A DNA stretch of 37,992 bases, taken from positions 1-37,992 of the forward strand of contig JANYAM010000011.1 in NCBI GenBank assembly GCA_025361365.1, in the 5' to 3' direction. This stretch comes from Opitutus sp. (lineage in GTDB: Bacteria > Verrucomicrobiota > Verrucomicrobiia > Opitutales > Opitutaceae). Every line of letters starts with the position of its first letter. Positions within the stretch are counted from its first letter, which is position 1. The notes beneath the pieces were generated by a model, which was not told the origin of the DNA, did no database searches, and saw only the letters and a program-made list of their open reading frames with translations. Both the position numbers and the translations under genes were made by a program. Shown here piece after piece: positions 27,989-34,815 of this stretch.

Positions 27989-28060
27989 AGACAGAATTAA
28001 CAAAATGAACAGAATGGGATGAAGGAGAACTGCATTCTGTAGATTCTGTTCATTCTGTCT
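27989..28060. repeat. Imperfect inverted repeat built from ACAGAAT-type units
   Basis: AGACAGAATTAACAAAATGAACAGAATG ... CATTCTGTAGATTCTGTTCATTCTGTCT. Confidence 0.8.
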
Positions 28061-28073
28061 AAAATCCTTCCCC

Positions 28074-29150
28074 ATGAAAATCGGAATTGTCGGTGCCGGC
28101 AAAGTCGGCGGCACCATCGCCACCCTCCTCGAGTCCTGCAAGTTCTGCACCCGCGTCGCGCTGGCGGACGCCCGCGCGAACATCGACCTCACCGGCTTGA
28201 AGAAGTCGAGGTTCGTCCAGGTGGACGTCAAGGAAACCGCCTCGCTCGCAGCCTTCGTCCAGGGCGTGGACGCCATCGTCAGCGCCGCGCCGTATTTCCT
28301 CAACAAGGCCATCGCCAGCGCTTGCGCCAAGGCGGGTGTCAGCTACTTCGACCTCACTGAGGACGTGGAGACGACGGCCTTCATCCAGAAGCTCGCGAAG
28401 AAGGCACCGAAGGCCACATTCATGCCGCAGTGCGGACTGGCGCCGGGCGCCATCAACATCGTGGGCGGCTCGCTGGCCTCGTCGCTGCAGTTTGTCCGCA
28501 ACTGCGAGATGCGCGTCGGTGCGCTGCCGCTCAATGCGAGCAACCAGATGAAGTATTACCTCAGCTGGAGCACGGCCGGGCTGATCAACGAATACTGCCA
28601 GGTCGGCGAGGCGCTGCACGGCGGCAAGCTGGTCACGACCATGCCGCTCGACGGCGTGGAGCGCATCACGATCGACGGCACGGAATACGAGGCCTTCAAC
28701 ACCTCGGGCGGCGTCGCCACGATGTGCCAGACCTTCGCCGGTAAGGTCGGCGACCTGAACTACAAGACCATGCGCTATCCGGGTCACCGCGACCTGATGA
28801 AGTTCCTCCTGCAGGACCTCAACCTCGCGCCGCGCCAGGAGCTGGTCACGCAGATCTTCGACCAGGAGGTGCCGCTCACCGAGTCCGACGTCGTGGTGTT
28901 CTACGTCAGCGTCGTCGGCAACGAGGCCGGCGGCGGCCTCAAGCAGCGCAGTTTCATCAAGAAGATGCACGGCGACACGATCCACGGCCGCAAGCTCAAC
29001 GCCATCCAGCTGACCACGGCCGCCGGGATCGTGGGCGTGCTCGAGCTGTTCTCCAGAAAGAAGCTCGGCCCGGGCTTCGTGCGGCAGGAGTCCGTCTCGC
29101 TCGAGAGCTTCCTCGGCACCCAGTGGGGCGGCCGCGTCTACGGAAAATAA
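28074..29150 (+). CDS. Saccharopine dehydrogenase-like / lysine 6-dehydrogenase-like protein
   Basis: N-terminal Rossmann MKIGIVGAGKVGGTIA; FMPQCGLAPGAINIVGG; LNYKTMRYPGHRDLMKFLL. Confidence 0.82.
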   Translation: MKIGIVGAGKVGGTIATLLESCKFCTRVALADARANIDLTGLKKSRFVQVDVKETASLAAFVQGVDAIVSAAPYFLNKAIASACAKAGVSYFDLTEDVETTAFIQKLAKKAPKATFMPQCGLAPGAINIVGGSLASSLQFVRNCEMRVGALPLNASNQMKYYLSWSTAGLINEYCQVGEALHGGKLVTTMPLDGVERITIDGTEYEAFNTSGGVATMCQTFAGKVGDLNYKTMRYPGHRDLMKFLLQDLNLAPRQELVTQIFDQEVPLTESDVVVFYVSVVGNEAGGGLKQRSFIKKMHGDTIHGRKLNAIQLTTAAGIVGVLELFSRKKLGPGFVRQESVSLESFLGTQWGGRVYGK

Positions 29151-29163
29151 AAACAACCGGATT

Positions 29164-29248
29164 TTTAACACCGAGGTCGCAGAGAAATGACATGGTTTCG
29201 ACAGGCAAAGATTCTTCCTCTGTGTTCTCTGTGACCTCTGTGTTTAAA
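29164..29248. repeat. Imperfect inverted repeat TTTAACACMGAGGTCRCAGAGAA
   Basis: TTTAACACCGAGGTCGCAGAGAA ... TTCTCTGTGACCTCTGTGTTTAAA. Confidence 0.8.
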
Positions 29249-29260
29249 CTATTTTAATTC

Positions 29261-30805
29261 ATGTCTTCCAAATCCACCTCCGTCGCGGCCGTCGCCAAGG
29301 CGATCTTTCCCGAGCTCGGGCTCTCGCAAAAGGCGACGAACCCCGGCGTCTTCGCCGGCGCGTGGGGTGGCTCGGGTGCCGTGCTCGCGAAGCACTCACC
29401 GATCGACGGCTCGCTGCTCGGTCGCGTGCGGCAGGCGACGCCCGAGGACTATGAACTGGCCGTCGCGGCGGCGCAGAAGGCTTTCCTCGCGTGGCGCGAG
29501 GTGCCGGCGCCGAAGCGCGGCGATATCGTCCGCCAACTGGGCAACGCCCTGCGCAGCCTGAAGACCGAACTCGGCCAGCTCGTCTCGCTCGAGGCGGGCA
29601 AGATCCTGCCGGAGGGCGGCGGTGAGGTGCAGGAGATGATCGATATCTGCGATTTCGCGACCGGCCTCTCACGCCAGCTGCACGGCCTGACCATCGCGTC
29701 GGAGCGCCCCGGCCACCGCATGATGGAGCAGTGGCAGCCGCTCGGCGTCGTCGGCATCATCTCGGCTTTTAATTTTCCCGTGGCCGTCTGGGCCTGGAAC
29801 AGCGCGCTCGCGGCGGCCTGTGGCGACGCGACGCTCTGGAAACCCTCCGAGAAGACCCCGCTCACCGCCATCGCCTGCATCAAGATCGCCGAGAAGGTCT
29901 GCCGCGCCAACGGCGTGGACCCGGCCATCTTCTCGCTCATCATTGGCGACGGCCCCTCGGTCGGCGAGCTCATGACCAACGACCGCCGCATCCCGCTTAT
30001 CTCGGCCACCGGCTCGACCCGCATGGGTCGTCGCGTTGGCGAGGTCGTGGCGAAGCGCTTCGGCCGCTCGCTGCTCGAGCTCGGCGGCAACAACGCGATC
30101 ATCGTCGCGCCCTCGGCCGACCTGAAGCTGGCGAAGCGCGCCATCGTCTTCGGCGCTGTCGGCACCGCCGGTCAGCGCTGCACCAGCACGCGCCGCATCA
30201 TTGTCCATGAGTCCATCCGGGCGAAGTTCACCGAGTCACTCATCACCGCCTACAAGCAGCTCCCGATCGGCAGCCCGCTGCAGGCGGGCCACCTCGTCGG
30301 CCCGCTCATCGACGAGGCCGCGGTGGAGAACATGATGAAGGCGCTCGCCGACCTGAAGAAGCAGGGCGGCAAAATCCTGCACGGCGGCGGCCGGCTTAAG
30401 GGCAACTACGTCACACCCTGCATTGCCGAGGCGAAAAATCACTGGCCGGTGGTCCAGCACGAGACCTTTGCCCCGATCCTCTATGTGATGGGCTACAAGA
30501 CGCTCGACGAGGCCATCGCGCTGCAGAACGGCGTGCCGCAGGGCCTGAGCTCGGCGATTTTCACGACCGACTTGCGCGAGGCGGAGCAATTCCTGGCCGC
30601 GCGCGGCAGCGACTGCGGGATCGCCAACGTCAACATCGGCACCAGCGGCGCCGAAATCGGCGGCGCGTTCGGCGGCGAAAAGGAAACCGGCGGCGGCCGC
30701 GAAAGCGGCAGCGACGCGTGGCGGACTTACATGCGGCGCCAGACCGTCACGGTGAACTACTCCGACGCCCTGCCGCTCGCGCAGGGCATCAAGTTCGGGG
30801 ATTGA
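29261..30805 (+). CDS. amaB: Aldehyde dehydrogenase, ALDH7 type (alpha-aminoadipic semialdehyde dehydrogenase)
   Basis: GIISAFNFPVAVWAWNSALAAACGD, LLELGGNNAIIV, GTAGQRCTSTRR, NIGTSGAEIGGAFGGEKETGGGRESGSDAWRTYMRRQT. Confidence 0.93.
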   Translation: MSSKSTSVAAVAKAIFPELGLSQKATNPGVFAGAWGGSGAVLAKHSPIDGSLLGRVRQATPEDYELAVAAAQKAFLAWREVPAPKRGDIVRQLGNALRSLKTELGQLVSLEAGKILPEGGGEVQEMIDICDFATGLSRQLHGLTIASERPGHRMMEQWQPLGVVGIISAFNFPVAVWAWNSALAAACGDATLWKPSEKTPLTAIACIKIAEKVCRANGVDPAIFSLIIGDGPSVGELMTNDRRIPLISATGSTRMGRRVGEVVAKRFGRSLLELGGNNAIIVAPSADLKLAKRAIVFGAVGTAGQRCTSTRRIIVHESIRAKFTESLITAYKQLPIGSPLQAGHLVGPLIDEAAVENMMKALADLKKQGGKILHGGGRLKGNYVTPCIAEAKNHWPVVQHETFAPILYVMGYKTLDEAIALQNGVPQGLSSAIFTTDLREAEQFLAARGSDCGIANVNIGTSGAEIGGAFGGEKETGGGRESGSDAWRTYMRRQTVTVNYSDALPLAQGIKFGD

Positions 30806-30813
30806 AGCGGGCC

Positions 30814-30893
30814 ACCGCTAATGGACGCTAATCTTCGCTAATTTTAAAACGCCCGGGCATCAATTAGTGCCAATTAGCGCAGATTAGCGGTTA
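30814..30893. repeat. Imperfect inverted repeat built from CGCTAAT units
   Basis: ACCGCTAATGGACGCTAATCTTCGCTAATTTT ... CAATTAGTGCCAATTAGCGCAGATTAGCGGTT. Confidence 0.8.
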
Positions 30894-30904
30894 GTTACCG
30901 ACTC

Positions 30905-31636
30905 TTAAAACTTGGTCCCGAGGTAGTGCGGGAGCATCCGGCGCCACCAGGGCCAGTCGTGGTTTACGTCGTGGCCCCACAGGTCGATCTCGTGCGGGAT
31001 GCCCTTGCTCGACAGGATGCGGCCGATGTCCACGGACGATGACGGCATCTCGTGGTCGCCCTGGCCGGAGACGAAGTGGATGTGGCTCTTGGCGCGGAGG
31101 TGGGCGAGGGTGCCTTCGTCGTTCAGGTTGGGCAGGTAGTCGATCGGCGAATTGAAATACACGTCCTCGTCCCAATAGCCCTTGGTATATTCCTTGAGGT
31201 CGTAGACGCCGGACATCGCGATGCAGCCGTCGATCAGGTCGGGCCGGCGGAAGAGGGTGTTGGCGGCGTGCAGCGCGCCGAAGGAGGCGCCGGTGGTGAT
31301 GGTCTGCACGCGGCCGCCACACTTCGAGTGGATGAAGGGGATGACCTCCTCCGTCACGTAGCCGTTGAACTGCTGGTGGCGGATGGCCTTGTGCCGCGGG
31401 TGCATGTGGTCGTTCAGCCAGCTCTCGTTGTTGATGGAATTGATCGAGAAGACCTTCACCCAGCCGCTGTTAATGAAGCGACTCAGCGAGTCGATCACGT
31501 GGAAGCGTTCGTATTCCAGGTAGTCGGCCGCGGCGGTGGGAAACATCAGCAGGGCGAAGCCGTAGTGGCCGTAGACCGCCACCTCCATGTTCTTGTCGAG
31601 GTGCGGGCTGTGCCACTGGTGGATTTCGCGGTGCAT
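30905..31636 (-). CDS. Alpha/beta-hydrolase esterase (esterase-D-like)
   Basis: TTGASFGALHAANTLFRRPDLIDGCIAMSGVYD nucleophile elbow; HFVSGQGDHE; C-terminal WGHDVNHDWPWW. Confidence 0.85.
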   Translation of the reverse strand: MHREIHQWHSPHLDKNMEVAVYGHYGFALLMFPTAAADYLEYERFHVIDSLSRFINSGWVKVFSINSINNESWLNDHMHPRHKAIRHQQFNGYVTEEVIPFIHSKCGGRVQTITTGASFGALHAANTLFRRPDLIDGCIAMSGVYDLKEYTKGYWDEDVYFNSPIDYLPNLNDEGTLAHLRAKSHIHFVSGQGDHEMPSSSVDIGRILSSKGIPHEIDLWGHDVNHDWPWWRRMLPHYLGTKF

Positions 31637-31757
31637 GCTTGAGCTGGGAGCAGGGAGCACGGAGCCGGGAGAGGCGAGCGGGAAAAGGGCGGCGTCCCGA
31701 CCTTCGCGTTTGCCAAAGTCCCCCGGACTGCAAGACTGGCCGCCCACTACCTTGCGC

Positions 31758-33956
31758 ATGCACACTTGGAAATTCTTCCGGACCGGCGAGCTCGACCAGG
31801 TCTCCCTCGAAACCGGCGCCGACTTGCTCAACCTCGAGCAGCTCGACCCCAAGCTGTGGGTGGCACTCAGCTGCCCCGTGAAAGGCCTCGAACTCGACGA
31901 GAAAACCCTCGCGATGATCGACACCGATGGCGACAGCCGCATCCGCGTGCCGGAGCTGCTCGCCGCGATCAAGTGGGCGTCCGCCCGGTTGAAGGAGCCC
32001 GGCGACCTTTTAAAAGGCGCCGAGGCCCTGCCGTTGGCGGCGATCAACGATGCGACCCCCGAGGGGAAGATTCTCCTGGCCTCCGCCAAACAGGTGCTGG
32101 CCAACCTCGGGAAAAGGGACGCTGTCGCCATTTCCGCGGCCGATACCGCTGACACGGCAAAGATCTTCTCCGCCAGCCCGCTCAACGGCGACGGGGTGAT
32201 CCCGCCCGAGGCCACGGAGGACGCGGAGGCCCAGGCCTTGATCAAGGACATCATCGCCTGTTTTGGGGGCGCGGCGGACCGCACCGGTTCGGTCGGCGTC
32301 ACTGCGGAAAAGGTTGACGCCTTTTTCGCGGAGCTCGCGGCCTACGCTGCGTGGGTGAGCCAGAGCTCGGCCAAGGACATTGCCATCCTGGGAGATGCGA
32401 CCGATGCGGCGTGCGCCGCGTTGAAAGCCGTCCGCGCCAAGGCCGAGGATTACTTCGGCCGCTGCCGGCTCGCCGCCTTCGACAGCCGCGCCACCGCGGC
32501 GCTCAACCGTGCCGAGAGCGAATACCTGGCGATCGCCGCCAAGGACCTGAAAATCACCGCCGAGGAGGTCGCCGGCTTCCCGCTGGCCCGCATCGAGGCC
32601 GGACGCCCACTGCCCCTGTTGGAAGGCGTCAACCCCGCGTGGGCCGCCGCCCTGGTCACCTTGCAACAGGCGGTCGTCAAACCAATCTACGGCGCCGATA
32701 AAAAGGTGCTGACGGCGGAGGAGTGGGCGGCGTTGAACGCCAAGTTCTCGGCCTACGAGACGTGGCTGGGCGGCAAGGCCGGCAGCGCCGTCGAGAAGCT
32801 CGGCCTGCCCCGGGTCAAGGCGGTCCTCGCCGGCCAGGGCCGCGCCGTGCTGACCGACCTGCTCGCGAAGGACAAGGCCCTCGAGCCGGAGTTCAAGGCC
32901 ATCACCGATGTCGACCAGCTGGCACACTACTACCGCGACCTCCGCGCATTGCTGCACAACTTCGTGAATTTCGCCGACTTCTACTCGCGCGACAAATGGG
33001 CCGTCTTCCAGGCCGGCACGCTCTACCTCGACAGCCGCAGCACGGAGCTGTGCATCCAGGTGGCCGGGCCGAGCCCGCTCGCCGCGATGAGCAAGATCTA
33101 CATCGCCTACCTCGACTGCAAGCGGACCGGCGGCGCCACGATGAAGCTGGCCGCCTGCTTCACCCAAGGTGACAGCGACTACCTGTTTGTGGGACGCAAC
33201 GGTGTCTTCTACGACCGGCAGGGCCGCGACTGGGATGCGATCATCACCAGCCTCGTGGAGAACCCGATCAGCCTGCGCCAGGCGTTCTGGTCGCCTTACA
33301 AGAAGGGCGTGCGCATGATCGACGAGATGGTCGCCAAGCGCGCGGCCGCCGCCAATGCCGCTTCCAACGACCGCCTCGGCAAGGTCGCGGACAAGGCGGT
33401 GGATGCCGCCGCGGCCGCCGCGGCGAACAGTGCGGTGGCGGCCGCCCAGCCCGCGCCACCCCTGCCGCCGAAGAAAATGGATATCGGCGTCGTCGCCGCC
33501 CTCGGCGTGGCCGTCGGCGCCATCGGCGGCGCGCTCGCCACGGTGAGTGCCAAACTGGCCGAGCTGCACTGGTGGCAGATCCCGCTGGTGGTGGTTGCCG
33601 TCATGCTCGCGATCTCGCTGCCGGCCGTAATCATCGCCTGGCTCAAGCTCCGGCAGCGCACGCTCGGGCCCATCCTCGAGAGCAACGGCTGGGCCATCAA
33701 CGGTCGCGTAAAGATCAACATTCCCTTCGGTTCCGCCCTGACCGAGCTGGCACGCAAGCCCGCGGGGTCGACGCTTTCGCTCGACGATCCCTATGAGGAC
33801 AAGGCGGCCGCGGCCCAGCGCCGGCAGTTTATCCTGCTCGTGGTGCTCATCGCCCTCATCGTCGGCGCCCTCTGGATTCGCTACAACCGCGTGGAGCGGG
33901 GTCACTACTTCTGGGAACCCGCGCCGGTGACAATGCCGGCCGCGCCGGCGAAGTGA
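31758..33956 (+). CDS. Large membrane protein with EF-hand-like N-terminus, function unknown
   Basis: EF loop DTDGDSRIRVPE (31920-31955), second degenerate loop PLNGDGVIPPEA, C-terminal TM segments. Confidence 0.75.
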   Translation: MHTWKFFRTGELDQVSLETGADLLNLEQLDPKLWVALSCPVKGLELDEKTLAMIDTDGDSRIRVPELLAAIKWASARLKEPGDLLKGAEALPLAAINDATPEGKILLASAKQVLANLGKRDAVAISAADTADTAKIFSASPLNGDGVIPPEATEDAEAQALIKDIIACFGGAADRTGSVGVTAEKVDAFFAELAAYAAWVSQSSAKDIAILGDATDAACAALKAVRAKAEDYFGRCRLAAFDSRATAALNRAESEYLAIAAKDLKITAEEVAGFPLARIEAGRPLPLLEGVNPAWAAALVTLQQAVVKPIYGADKKVLTAEEWAALNAKFSAYETWLGGKAGSAVEKLGLPRVKAVLAGQGRAVLTDLLAKDKALEPEFKAITDVDQLAHYYRDLRALLHNFVNFADFYSRDKWAVFQAGTLYLDSRSTELCIQVAGPSPLAAMSKIYIAYLDCKRTGGATMKLAACFTQGDSDYLFVGRNGVFYDRQGRDWDAIITSLVENPISLRQAFWSPYKKGVRMIDEMVAKRAAAANAASNDRLGKVADKAVDAAAAAAANSAVAAAQPAPPLPPKKMDIGVVAALGVAVGAIGGALATVSAKLAELHWWQIPLVVVAVMLAISLPAVIIAWLKLRQRTLGPILESNGWAINGRVKINIPFGSALTELARKPAGSTLSLDDPYEDKAAAAQRRQFILLVVLIALIVGALWIRYNRVERGHYFWEPAPVTMPAAPAK

Positions 33957-33961
33957 GTCGG

Positions 33962-34036
33962 GGTGGAGCGCGTTGCCCCCAACGCGCTGCAGGATGCCCG
34001 CCCCCAGCCAGCGTCTTGAGGGCAAGCCGCTCCACC
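33962..34036. repeat. REP-like palindrome, GGTGGAGCG family
   Basis: GGTGGAGCGCGTTGCCCCCAACGCGCT...CGTCTTGAGGGCAAGCCGCTCCACC; right half shared with 17382-17415; followed by GGCCCGCGGAGACGCGGGCC hairpin. Confidence 0.8.
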
Positions 34037-34075
34037 TGCTGCGGCCCGCGGAGACGCGGGCCCTCCAGCTGAGAC

Positions 34076-34750
34076 CTAGTTGGTGATGTAGAACGGATTC
34101 GGCAGCTTGAAGGTCCGCTCGGCGTAGCCGCCGAGCAGGTCGCTGTCCTGGTCGCCCATGTTGAGGATGATCAGGTAGCCCTCGGCGGCCAGCTTGCGGC
34201 GGACGTCGATCTTGAAGGCCTTGGTCGATTCCGTGAAATCGGCGGGCTTGTAGATGATACGGGTCCAGGTCTCGTAGCCGACCTCACGCAGGTTGCGCTC
34301 GGTGCCGCGCGCGTCGGCCGGCTTGCGGCCGGTGATGAAGAACACGTCCACCTTGGCGTTCACCGCGGTCTGGTAAACGGCCTGGACTGGGTAGATGGCG
34401 GTGCACTGGCCCTCGGCCACCCAGGCATCCCAGATTTTCGGGATATACCCATAGTCGTTGGCCTGGATGTGGCGGATGTTGCTCAGGGTCGTCTCGTCGA
34501 TGTCGAACACGACGGCCAGCTTCTTGCTGATCTTGGCGCTGCGGGGAATGCCCTTGGGGATGCGCTTGACGAGGTAGGCGTTGGCCTCGGCGGCGAGCTT
34601 GGCGACCTGCTTGCCGTATTCGCCCGTGGCGACATACGCGTTGATCTGCTGCTTGAGGGTGTAGAGGTTCGGCGGCTCGACGGACTGGGCCGGGAGGGAG
34701 CCGACGGCAAAGATCAGGGCCAGCCCGAGGGGAAGGAGGCGTTTCAACAT
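34076..34750 (-). CDS. HAD-superfamily class B-type acid phosphatase (secreted)
   Basis: Signal peptide; AVVFDIDETTLSN; FFITGRKPADARGTERNL; MGDQDSDLLGGYAE. Confidence 0.88.
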   Translation of the reverse strand: MLKRLLPLGLALIFAVGSLPAQSVEPPNLYTLKQQINAYVATGEYGKQVAKLAAEANAYLVKRIPKGIPRSAKISKKLAVVFDIDETTLSNIRHIQANDYGYIPKIWDAWVAEGQCTAIYPVQAVYQTAVNAKVDVFFITGRKPADARGTERNLREVGYETWTRIIYKPADFTESTKAFKIDVRRKLAAEGYLIILNMGDQDSDLLGGYAERTFKLPNPFYITN

Positions 34751-34815
34751 GGCCCGGAGCAAAGCAGGCGCGGCCGCAAAACTCAATGCGACAAACCGGC
34801 CCGTCCCTCCGCCTC

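Noticed and set aside
31638-31680. G-rich stretch GCTGGGAGCAGGGAGCACGGAGCCGGGAG as a G-quadruplex or repeat element
   Set aside because: Suggestive, but no second copy or paired arm in the window; too weak to report as a feature.
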